Both the position numbers and the translations under genes were made by a program. The notes under the pieces are model-generated. The model searched no databases and was not told the origin of the DNA. It saw nothing but the letters and a program-made list of their open reading frames with translations. Below, piece after piece: positions 37,221-47,216 of a stretch of 64,000 bases of DNA. Each line of letters opens with the position of its first letter. Within the stretch, counting starts at the first letter, position 1. The stretch covers positions 48,438,501-48,502,500 of the forward strand of contig NC_077243.1 of the NCBI RefSeq assembly GCF_947179165.1. Reading direction: 5' to 3'. Source of the stretch: Solanum dulcamara. Lineage: Eukaryota > Streptophyta > Magnoliopsida > Solanales > Solanaceae.

Positions 37221-39413
37221 ATATCTCCCTCTTGGGATCATTTATCCTCGAATGATGACCAAGCTAAGAATTTACACAAGGCACGAATAAAATACAAGAA
37301 TTAAAATACTCAAACACTCAAAGGGAACTAAATTTGAGATAGGAAAAGGAATATTATCTTCAACATCAACATTAGGAGGAACAAATAGATGAGGATATTT
37401 AGTTTTCATATCTTCTTCGGCTTTCCATATAGCCTTTCTAACAAACCGTTTCTTCCATAAAACTTTGACTGAAGCAACCTCTTTGATCCTCAACTTACGA
37501 ACCTGATGATCACGAATTTGAATTAGAATCCCCTCAAAAGACAAGCTATCTTTTATACAGATATTTTATGTAGAAAAAATGAGTGAAGGATCTCCTAAGC
37601 ACTTCTTAAACATCGAAATGTGGAACACTGGATGAATGGATGCTAACTCTGATGAATGACTACTAACTTTGATGGTAGCTTTAACTCATAAGCTACATTA
37701 CCAACTCTCTTAATAATATGGTAAGGACCAATGTAGCGAGAACTGAGCTTCTCTTTCTTTCCAAATCTCATTACACCCTTCATGGGTCAAACTTTCAGAT
37801 ATACCCAATCATTCACCTCAATATCCAAGTCTCCTCCTTACATTAGCTTAGGACTTTTGATGACTTTGCACGGTCTTCAACCTCTCTTAAATAGTTTTGA
37901 TCTTCTCTATTGCCTGATGAACTAAGTTTGGCCCTATTTACTCTGTTTTGTCAACTTTGAACCAATAAAATGGTGTTCTACATCTCCTCCTATAAAGATC
38001 CTCATAAGGAGTCATTTGATCATCATAAGGATCCATCTGAATACTTGAGTAAAAACTGTTATTGTACACAAACTCTAAATGAGGCAAAGAATTATCCCGA
38101 CGACCTTTAAAGTCAATGATGCAAGCTCTCAACATGTCATCAAGAATCTAAATCATACGCTTTTTTGACCATCTATCTGAGGATGGAAAGCGATACTAAG
38201 ATTTACCTTCAAGCCTAAATCTTTCTGAAATGACTTCCAAAACTGAGTAGTGAATTGAGCACCTTTGCTTGAGATTATAGACAAAGGAACTCCATGGAGT
38301 CTAACTATCTCACGAATGTATAATCTGGCATAATCCTTTGCTAAATCCGTAGTCTTAACCAACAACAAGAGGGCTGATTTAGTAATGGAATCTACAACTA
38401 TCCAAATCGAATTATGCTATCTGTAAGATCGCGGTAATTCTATAATGTACTCTATGTTGATAATCTCCCATTTCCACTTTGCAAGCTCTATATTCTAAGC
38501 CACACCACAAGGCCTTTGATGCTCAACTTTTGATTTATTAGCAATTTGGGCACTTAAGAAATAAAGTATGTTGTAACTCTCTTCATACCATTGTACCAGT
38601 AGACTTCTATCAAGTAAATAATACATTTTTGTAAAACCCGAATGAATCGAATATAAGGAGCTATGGGCCTCTTCCATGATTCTGCATTGAATATCATCAA
38701 CACCCGGGGCACACATTCTACCTTGATATTTCAACACATCATCTCCCCTTTTAGCAAAAGCCATGACTTTCTGCTTGTGAACCTCTTCCTTTAACTGTAG
38801 TATAATAGAATCTTGGTCTTGTTTTTCCTTCACTTCCACCACTAGTAAAGACTCATCCCCATTCTGAATAATGACACCACTCTCATTTAAGTCCATAAGA
38901 CGAACTTCCAAACATGCAAGTTTATGCACTTTCTTAGCCAGTTCCTTCTTTTCCTTATCCAAATGAGCAGTGCTTTCCATGGATAACCTACTAAGAGTAT
39001 CAACAATAAACCTTAGCTTTACCTTGATGGTAGAGAATGCTTATTTCATAATCCTTGAGCAATTCAATCCATCTCCTCTTCCCCAGGTTCAACTCTTTAT
39101 ACTAAAAACAATTGAAGAATTTTATGGTCAGTGAATACATCCACATGCACGCCATAAAGATAGTAACTCCATATCTTCAAAGAAAATACTACTACTGCTA
39201 ACTCGAGATCATGAGTCAGATAATTTCTCTCTTGGATCTTAAGTTATCTGGAAGCATAAGCTACTACTTTACATCTTTGCTTCAATATGCAACCTAATAC
39301 AACTTTGGATGCATCAAAATTAATGACAAACCATCTATTCCCTTGGGTATGGATGAAACTGGAGAAGTAGTCAATCTGGTTTTCAACTCTTGCAAACTTT
39401 TCTCACAATAATT
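37221..39413 (-). pseudogene. Chromovirus pol 3' part (chromodomain, integrase, zinc finger, RNase H)
   Basis: In sense order from the right: RNase H (about 39000-39413), zinc-finger region 38495-38980 (KVMAFAKRGDDVLKYQGRMCA), integrase core 38153-38368 (IREIVRLHGVPLSIISSKGAQFTTQFWKSF, where the catalytic D of IISD reads S), core end 37938-38135 (LPHLEFVYNNSFYSS) and chromodomain end 37272-37544 (HQVRKLRIKEVASVKVLWKK..AEEDMKTKYPHLF). It breaks off at 39413 within RNase H, so the 5' half of this copy is missing. Confidence 0.83.
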
Positions 39414-39592
39414 TATTATATTTTAAGGGTTACACAATATTGTTACTTTTGATTATTGTGAATGACATTGGAAGACATATTCTACTACTACTTGATATTG
39501 ATTCTTGAAATATAATTTTGGTTTTCATTCTGGATTCGTGGTTTGTGTGTGTGATTCAAGGGTTACTTCTTCATTTGTGTAGGTATTGATTT
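39414..39592. other. Unassigned spacer left of TE-D
   Basis: AT-rich sequence with no domain. It is the left flank of TE-D; its last five bases, GATTT, are the likely target duplication (AATTT at 55912-55916). Confidence 0.5.
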
Positions 39593-40985
39593 TGTAAGAC
39601 CCCGAAAGCTGGAAAGTCCTAAACTGAGGAACAAAGGATGAAAACCCAAAAAATACAGAAAAGAATAGCACCAGGTGATGACCACGAAGGCCATCATGGG
39701 CCGTAGTATGCACCAAGCCTCATAGTGAACCACCGTGGTGGTGGTTCTGAAATCCATCCCTACAAGAAAGGGACCACGACAAAGGAACACGAACCATGGT
39801 GCAAAGCACAGACCGTATTTCCACCTGTGGTGACCCCCTCCCTTAAGGCCTCAAAAAACTTTCCAAGGCAGGAACCACGATTGACCACCACGGGCGGTAT
39901 AGCTATTCATGGTTCGAGGTGGTCACTCTTGCAGGTCTTGGAACATGTCTATAGTTTCACAGACCGTGATTCCCTACACGGATCGTGAAGGTCTCCGTTT
40001 AGGAAGTACTAATTTTCTCCTCTAAGTTAGTTATCATGGGACACCACAACGGGCCGTGGTGATGATCACAGACCGTGATGGGTCCTTCATACAGCTGAGT
40101 CTGGCGAGTTTTAACAAGGGTATTTTGGTCTTTTCTTGTGTTTTATAATAAAACTAAGGTCATTTTAGGGACTGAATCTAATCTATCTAAACGACCCTAA
40201 GCCTTTCTCAAATCTTTCATTCTCACTCAAAGTTCTATGACTCAAAACCCTATCCTTTCAAGTCCCTCTCAAGGTTTCTCCCAAGGGTTCCATCTTCCAA
40301 GTTAGGGTTTCATTTCAAGATCTTCTAGTCTCTATTTTCAAAGCTTGCATTAGGGATTTATTTATCGAAGATATGTGGGTATCATTCATGGATTCTTCCA
40401 CTCATGGATCCCAAGTATTTTTCTAAACTTAATAGCTCATTTCAAATTGTGCATTTTATGGATTTTCATATCATGATTTCCAAATGCATAGATTATTGAA
40501 TATTATAAGTATATTTACTTATCGTAGCTTACATTGGTCCTTAATTACATAAAATTGATAACTTTTATCAAAGGTCCTTATGTGAAGGCATGAAAGGGAT
40601 TTTAAGTGAATTGGTGGGTTGTTTCAAGTATGTTATTAATTGATTCATTCCATTACTCTCATGCATGTTAGTTTTGATGTAAATGATTTGAAATTGAATT
40701 GGCTAAACTCACCATGTTTTACCATGACTTTTAAAGAATGTTGAATTGATTCAAAGGGATACTAACCCAATGTTTACAAAGGTTTAGTTACTATGAATTT
40801 GAAGGTCTTTAAAGTATGATTTAATGATGATGAAAGAGCTTCTTAGACAAAGAATGGATTCTATGTGATAAGGACAATTCTCACATTTTAATCATCAAGT
40901 TTTAATGAGCTATTCTATTAAATGATGTTTTGATTATCTAAAGTTATATAAGTGATTATGTTCTTATGTTATATGAATTATTCCG
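39593..40985 (+). repeat. TE-D 5' LTR, right part deleted
   Basis: Aligns with 53664 to about 55103 of the 3' LTR, then stops at 'attccgtgg'. From 39655 to 40090 it holds many CCACGG/CCGTGG-type palindromes, such as 'cacgggc..gtg'. The reading frames at 39525-39790 (minus) and 39725-39988 (plus) fall in this palindrome region and are not genes. Confidence 0.83.
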
Positions 40986-42154
40986 TGGCCGTTGTGTCTG
41001 CTCTAAAGATTTGGTGGCACTACCTCAATGGGGTATTTGTGGATATGTTCACCAATCACAAAAGTCTCTAATATGTGTTTACTCAAAAGGAACTCAATCT
41101 AAGGCAAATGAGGTTACTTGAACTCCTCAAGGACAATGACACGAGTGTGCATTATCATTTAGGTAAAGATAATATAGTTTCCAATGCACTTAGTAGGATG
41201 TCTATTGGGAGTGTGGCTCATGTTGATGAAGGGAATAAGGAGTTGGTGAAGGATGTTCATCGGTTGGCTAGATTAGGGTAAAGTTGAGTGGTTCTAATGA
41301 TGGTGGTGTATTTTTTCATAATGAGTCCAAATCATCTTTGATTGTGGATGTTAAGTCAAAATAAGACCTTGGCCCGACATTGGTAGAGTTAAAGAAGTTG
41401 GTGAAAAAAATGAAAGTTGAGGTATTTTCACAAGGGGGATATGGGGTACTTCACTATAATGGTCGGTTATGTGTTCTGGATGTGGATGGCCTAAGGAGTT
41501 TGATCTTGAAGGAGGCTCATAATTCTTTATATTTTGTTCACTCCGGTTCAACTAAAATGTACCAAGACTTAAGGGACATTTAATTGTGGAGTGGGATAAA
41601 AAAGGACATAGCAAGATTCATGGCCGAATGCCCAAATTGCCAACAAGTTAAGGCCGAACATCAAAGGCCAGGTGGCCTAGCACAAGACATTGAAATCCCC
41701 ATTTAGAAGTGGAAAGATGTGAACATGAACTTTGTAGTGGGTTTGCCTCATACTTAAAAACATCATGATTTGATTTGGGTGATTATCGATAGAATGACTA
41801 AGTCGGATCACTTTCTATCGGTCAAAACCTCTTATAATGCCGAGGATTATACTAAGTTCTATATCCGGGAATTGGTAAGGTTGCATGGTGTTACTTTATC
41901 AATTATCTTGAATCGTGGTACCTAATTTAATTCTCACTATTGGAAATTATTTCAAAAGGGTCTTGGTACCAAAGTGAAGCTAAGTATTGCATTCCATCTT
42001 TAAGTCGATGGGCTAGCCGAGCGGACAATTCAAACACTAGAGGATATGTTCAAATATTGTGTGTTAGAGTTCAAAGGGAGTTGGGATGACTATCTACCGC
42101 TTATTGAGTTTGCCTACAATAATAGTTACCACTTAAGTATTGAGATAGCACTGT
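40986..42154 (+). pseudogene. TE-D RNase H and integrase (first part)
   Basis: RNase H end at 41030-41281 (FTQKELNLRQMRLLELLKD..VHYHLGKDNIVSNALSR). Zinc-finger region at 41380-41690 (YGVLHYNGRLCVLDVDGLR; CPNCQQVK). Integrase core to 42154, with the first catalytic line reading IWVIIDRMTKSDHF; the second reads IILNRG, so its D is N. The last residues IEIAL are continued by FKALYGR at 52793, which fixes the TE-B insertion site. Confidence 0.85.
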
Positions 42155-43537
42155 TGTCACGACCCAACCCTGTAGGCCGCAACTGGGGTCCGACCTGGAC
42201 CCTCTTATGCGTATTTATCAACTACACTTAAGTTGAACCGTGTGTGATGTGATACTATATACAAAAATCCCAATAGTTTAAAACTTTTTTTTCATTTACA
42301 TGTAGCCTCTTTCACTTGTATCATATCATGAAAGGGCACATGAGCCGACAAGGCTGCTATAACAAAAACATTCACAACATATCGAAACTAACTCACAAAC
42401 AACCCATATAAACATATGTCTACAGACCTCTAAGAATAGTAACAACAACATATGGCGGGACAAGACCCCCGTCGTACCCCTGAATGTACAAATATATACA
42501 TTAAGTGACCAGCATCAAAATTTAGGCTCCAGAACAGTGAAGCACTTCCGACACAGCTGAGAGGAACTCCTATGCTGATGGATCTCCAGAATAAACATCT
42601 GTACCTGCAGGCATGAAACGCAGCCCCCCAAAGAAAGGGGGTCAGTACGATATATGTACTGAGTATGTAAAGCATAACACATTGTAACTGAGATCATAAC
42701 TGAAATAGGGATGCAGGGGACAAGTATAATAACTAAATGAATTACTGTACCTGCACCTTAGGACACGTAAATCATACACATCATCATATGCTGTGCCCGG
42801 CCCTCTAGTGAACTCGGTGTTATAATCACTTCTTCATAATCACATATCATCATATCATAATGCATTTCATTTCATCATATCATCGTATACGGTATCATAC
42901 CATCGTATACGGTATCATCTTATCATGTATATCATCGTATCACACCCGGTTCACTGCAGGGCTCAGGGTCACAATGTATTGCTTTAATCTCATATGCATG
43001 CCTACATAAAGTATCCGGCCCTTTAGTGAGGGACTCGGTGAATGGAGTGGTGTACGTCTATAGCGTACCATCATAATATACATATGTACTCGGCCCTCTA
43101 AGGAGGGACTCAGTGTTCCTTCCTTATTTCACCACATATACTCTCATATTACTGCCGGCCCAGGACTCGGTGAATAATCATATCGTCATAACATATAACA
43201 TATATCACACCTCACGTACGGCATCGTCTCCTCGTGCGTGGAACTATATACATCCGGCCCGGGACGCGGTGAAAGAAGTAGTAATACTGTGCACGATAAC
43301 ATATCCTGGCCCATCGTGGGACTCGAGGAAGGATGGGTTATAGTATGTACGAGTAGAGTAGTGAGAAACCATATGCAACTAAGTCATTATCTAAGACTCG
43401 ATGAAACAGTCAAGTGAACCGTCACCTGAAGACTGGGGGAGTAATTATCCGAGGTATCCCTTTAGATGTCATTAGGGCTTACATCAGTTGGGGCCTCAAG
43501 AATCACAGACATGCATCCAGACAATGCCATATAGCTT

Positions 43538-43655
43538 ATGCAATCAGAAACATGGTTTATGCAATCAAGGATACAATTATGCAATCAGAGACACAGTTAT
43601 GCAATCAGAGACAGAGTTACCTAGTCAAAGACTCAACTTATGCAATCAGACGCAT
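43538..43655 (-). repeat. Tandem ~21-bp array in the TE-B LTR
   Basis: Five or more units with the core TTATGCAATCAGAGACA, some degenerate. The same array is at 50694-50811 and, more diverged, at 62150-62235 in the third family-B LTR. Confidence 0.85.
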
Positions 43656-45080
43656 TTACCATTTCAGAGCCTTTAAATGGAGAAGAGCTGGTACTTCCAC
43701 TTATTATTCATTATATAGCAGGCTCGAGAATAGTAGTTTGACTACTTTCAGACTCTTAATGTTCAAGAGTGACTACAAGTCACGAGTTACAATCAGAGCT
43801 CATAAATGGAATTACCTCTAAACCTATATCATATACCATTTAACTCAAAATTAAGCCATTTCAAAGGAAAGAAGAAATAGGCTTTACATGTACTAGTTTT
43901 CATCACATAGAAGACTAAAAGGCAAGGACTCAGCTATTACAGAAGTTCTAATACCAAGAAGTAAACAAGAGCCTCAACTCATACTCAGGGCTTTACGAAT
44001 GGATTGAATCCCAAATATCATATACATATCATTTATAACTTATATCTAATACATGCCAAAAGAAAAGAAGAATAGCTCTACATATCTCTTCCAAAAACAC
44101 GCCAAAGAAAAGCTTCACATACCTTGTATGGACTTCTCTTAATCACGTCCACATCGTTGTCCTCGAAACCTATTTAACATGGAAGTAATGTAAGTATTAA
44201 CAACCTTGGACTTTTCAGCAACTTAGACTACCCACGAGTATTCATAACATTCATCCCTTCGCTCGCTTTCTCGGCTAGTTCCTTAACCAGTTAGGATGTT
44301 AACGAAAATCGGGCAGCACCTCCCCTATAATGCGCCCTATCCAAATTCCCAACCATGTCCTTAGAACCTGCAGCCAACCAACAATGCAACCAGCAGCCCA
44401 TATATATACATATTACGACCAAAATTATACAATATAAACCCCCAACAATTCACTCGAAACTAAGATACCAAAACTAGGGTTTTTAATCTTTCTTTCGCGA
44501 ATTCTTTAATTACAAAGCGGAGGGTCATGTGGATGCAACCAGCAGCTCCCACACCTCATTTAGATAACTTTTAGACCCTGAAACACGCCACAACACAACC
44601 AGCAGCAGCCCCTACGCGTACAACACCTTATTTCGACAACAACTTAACTATAGCGATTCTAAATTCATTTATTTCAAACGCCGAACTTTTCAAACCTTTT
44701 CCCCAACTTCCAGAAGGTCATAAGGTGTGTAATACACCATAATTTAATATTATAAACTTCAAATTAGAGGGTAAGAACTTACCTTTCCCGAAATTGGCTA
44801 GAACTCGCCAAAATCGCGCCTCGGAAATATTTTCAGCGTGCTGTAACGTCGTGGCAGCTTGCTGTCCGTTTTTTGCTGCACCAAATCCTAATTTTGTACT
44901 ACTAATACTTCCATATCATCGTAGTATACGCTAATTAATTAATTTACAGAATGAAAACGGGACTTACCTATTTTTCTCCCAAAGCCGTCGCAATTTTCTC
45001 TCCTTAGCTTTAGGGCTTTTTGTTCACGTTGCTGCTGGAAATTTTGATGAACAAGCTGAAGATTTTTGGATACATATCAA

Positions 45081-45280
45081 CTAATATAGGTGGTCCCAAG
45101 TGGTTACACGTGTCAGCCCCTAAGGATGACACGTGTCAAGCCATGCTTGGCCACCGTGTCATGCTGCCAATTAGGGGCTGCCACGTGGCAGCGGGGTCCA
45201 CCTCCCCCAAGCAGCTGCATCACCTACTTGACCCTAAGTAGGTGCATCACCTGCTTGCTTGAGGTGATGCCACGTGTCGC
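45081..45280 (-). promoter_or_regulatory. Predicted TE-B U3 promoter (3' LTR copy): four G-boxes plus TATA-like site
   Basis: CACGTG occurs at 45107, 45130, 45182 and 45271, several in the ACACGTGTC or CCACGTGG context bound by plant bZIP and bHLH factors. In the element's sense (minus strand) they lie about 360-530 bp into the LTR, followed by CCTATATTAG (45081-45090) as a TATA candidate. Function is inferred. Confidence 0.55.
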
Positions 45281-45636
45281 TTCTCCATTGGCTACCACGC
45301 GTCATCTTTTTCCCTTCCTCGCGGGTTCGTAATCTCGTCTTACTTTAAAAGCTCATGTAATCCGAACTACGTAAGTTTGGTATATCCTTAAGCAACTTAA
45401 GTGTATAAGACTCTTAACTTAGTGTCTTACGTAGGTAAATCGAGTCCTACGACTCATTTCTTAGCCTCCAACTCTTTCCGGATTCTTATGACTCTATCTC
45501 CAACCTCCCTTCTCGCGAGGTATCATAATCTTCTTTCCTTAGAGTTGTTTGATAGTGTCGTAGCTTATCCGGCTCACATGACAGTGTCTAAGGAACTTAA
45601 GAAGATGTTCCGAGCTCAAGAGTGCGGGGTGTAACA

Positions 45637-45650
45637 TCCTTCCCCCCTTT
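45637..45650 (-). other. TE-B polypurine tract
   Basis: On the minus strand it reads AAAGGGGGGAAGGA directly before the LTR start TGTTACACCCC. Upstream of it is the usual chromovirus track ATTCGGGGACGAATGTTC. Confidence 0.92.
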
Positions 45651-45686
45651 AGAACATTCGTCCCCGAATGTTGAATAAAACTTTCC

Positions 45687-46480
45687 TTAAGACTTTATAC
45701 AGATCATAGGGAGATACCTTTCTACCGGAATGACATACATTTTCATCCAAGTAATTAATATACGAGTTCCAAGACTAGGGCTATCCGTAGACATCGGGAA
45801 TAGGTACGGACACTTGTGTTTCATGTCCTTTTCAACCTCCCAGTTTATGTCTTTACGATTCTTATTCTGCCACAGTACCTTGATGGAAACTATGTCCTTA
45901 GTTCGCAACCCGTTTAATCTGTTGATCTCGGATGGAGATAGGTTGCCCCTCATAGGATAACTCCCTGTTACGTGGACTCCTTCCACGGGAAATATTCTGG
46001 GAGCGTCATTCCCATTCTTACAGAGCATTGATCTGTGAAAACTGAATGTATTATTTCAAATCGGACGGTAGGTCCCACTCATAGACTGCTTTATCTATTC
46101 TAAAAATGCTCTACGAAGGATCAATGTATCCCCTTCTTGCCGACTTTAGGCTTCTAATCAATATCTTGTCCCGGAATAAGCTTTACTTCATCAATAATTT
46201 AGTGGATCACATCTGGGCCTGTCCCTTAATCGAAGGGCAAAATGTCATACTAAAAATTCAAATGGGTTCCTCAATCCCTTTCGAAATGATTTCCAGCAGT
46301 TAGCTGTAAATTGAACTTTTCTATCTGAGATAATAGATGTGGGGACTCCGTGAAATCTTATTGTTTCCCTACTATGTCATTTTGCAGAACCCTCAGCTGA
46401 ATATGCCTTTTTAACTGAAGGGGAACAGGTTGATTCTGTCAGCCCATCTACCATAGCCCGTATGAACTCCCAGTTCCTTA
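45687..46480 (-). pseudogene. TE-B chromodomain and integrase remnants
   Basis: 45687-46028 ends with a chromodomain-type tail (NRLNGLRTKDIVSIKVLWQ, WEVEKDMKHKCPYLFP), which places the parent in the Tekay/Del-like chromoviruses. Upstream in sense, 46255-46380 encodes in broken frames a line like FHGVPTSIISDRKVQFT, and 46400-46480 matches the preceding KSAHFLPV region only loosely. Nothing else of pol can be followed. The pieces are too short and broken to work. Confidence 0.75.
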
Positions 46481-47111
46481 GAATGCGAGGTAAGCTCGTA
46501 CTATAATACATATTAACTGCTTTCCACCTCTGAGTCAGGGTTTCCATTCCCTGAGATAAGCTATCAGACTGCTGATGCTTCTTTTAACTTAAGCTATTGT
46601 ACAACTCCTCTTAATCCAACTTGTAATACCTTAGGTAGGTTATCTTTCTCTTTTACTCAGATCTTTTCTCCAGTTTTCTTACCATACATCATATTGTAAT
46701 CCTTACATAAATATGTGTACGGACATAGAGCAGTCCAGAAAATTTCTTAGCGTTGCTATACTAGTGGCTTACCTCCTTTAGTCGAGGTCAAGGCTCCACT
46801 ATGGCTCTTGTCCTTAATACCGATTATATCTGAATAGTTCTGCCTCGAACCATCTTACACTTTTCCTGAATAGATTCTAAATATGGCAATCACATTGTTA
46901 TTACTGACTTTCTTTTATCGAGTAATCATTTGACCTCGCTCTTAGTATGCCAATATTCATAGGTTGCACAACTATTATTGTGCCATTTTCACGAGGTGCA
47001 TTGTATTACAGTCATAATCTTTTTCTGCTCTTGGCGTACTCTGTTCTATATGTGTCGTTGTGCTAACCCGCTTTTATAATCTCTTTTTGTCATACTTGTT
47101 TTGTTCTCTTT
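46481..47111 (-). other. TE-B interior, unrecognised
   Basis: AT-rich, T-rich on the plus strand, with no open frame above 60 codons and no domain that I recognise. It probably represents scrambled pol sequence. Confidence 0.5.
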
Positions 47112-47112
47112 T

Positions 47113-47216
47113 TCACTTCCCAGGGGGTCACCCATCCCAATGCTACTCTCATTCGAGCACGCTTAACTTCGGAGTTTTGACGGAATCCGGTGCATCAGTT
47201 TGGGTATGATCACGTT
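47113..47216 (-). ncRNA. 5S-rRNA-derived segment inside TE-B
   Basis: Read on the minus strand it follows plant 5S rRNA from about nt 3 to nt 106: GATCATACC, then TGATGCACCGGAT, then AACTCCGAAGTTAAGCGTG, then GAGAGTAG, then GGATGGGTGACC and CTGGGAAGT. Identity to the remembered plant consensus is about 85%. The three parts of the Pol III internal control region (A-box AGTTAAGCGTGCT, intermediate GAGAGT, C-box GGATGGGTGACC) are kept almost unchanged. The last ~14 nt of 5S are missing. On the sense strand no T-run terminator follows within 50 bases. It is a single unit, not a tandem 5S array, and lies in the interior of the element, not in its LTR as in Cassandra TRIMs. Confidence 0.88.

Larger units (their letters stand above)
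42155..45636 (-). repeat. TE-B 3' LTR
   Basis: 3482 bp, from TGTCACGACCC to GGGTGTAACA on the plus strand. It contains repeated hairpin-like modules of the form CCGGCCC..GGGACTCGGTGA (42796-43330), a 21-bp tandem array (43538-43655), conserved splice-donor motifs and a G-box cluster. Frames such as 43414-43821 exist in both LTRs only because the LTRs are duplicates. Confidence 0.95.

Noticed and set aside
43414..43821. 135-codon plus-strand frame, repeated at 50570-50971
   Set aside because: It lies inside the TE-B LTR and overlaps the 21-bp tandem array. Both copies exist because LTRs are duplicated, and the third LTR does not keep the frame.
45020..45332. Plus-strand frames over the G-box region
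   Set aside because: They are on the strand opposite to element transcription, inside U3, with no family resemblance.
47113..47216. Considered as a functional 5S rRNA gene
   Set aside because: The 3' end is missing, about 15% of bases differ, there is no tandem spacer and no T-run terminator; it sits in a retroelement.
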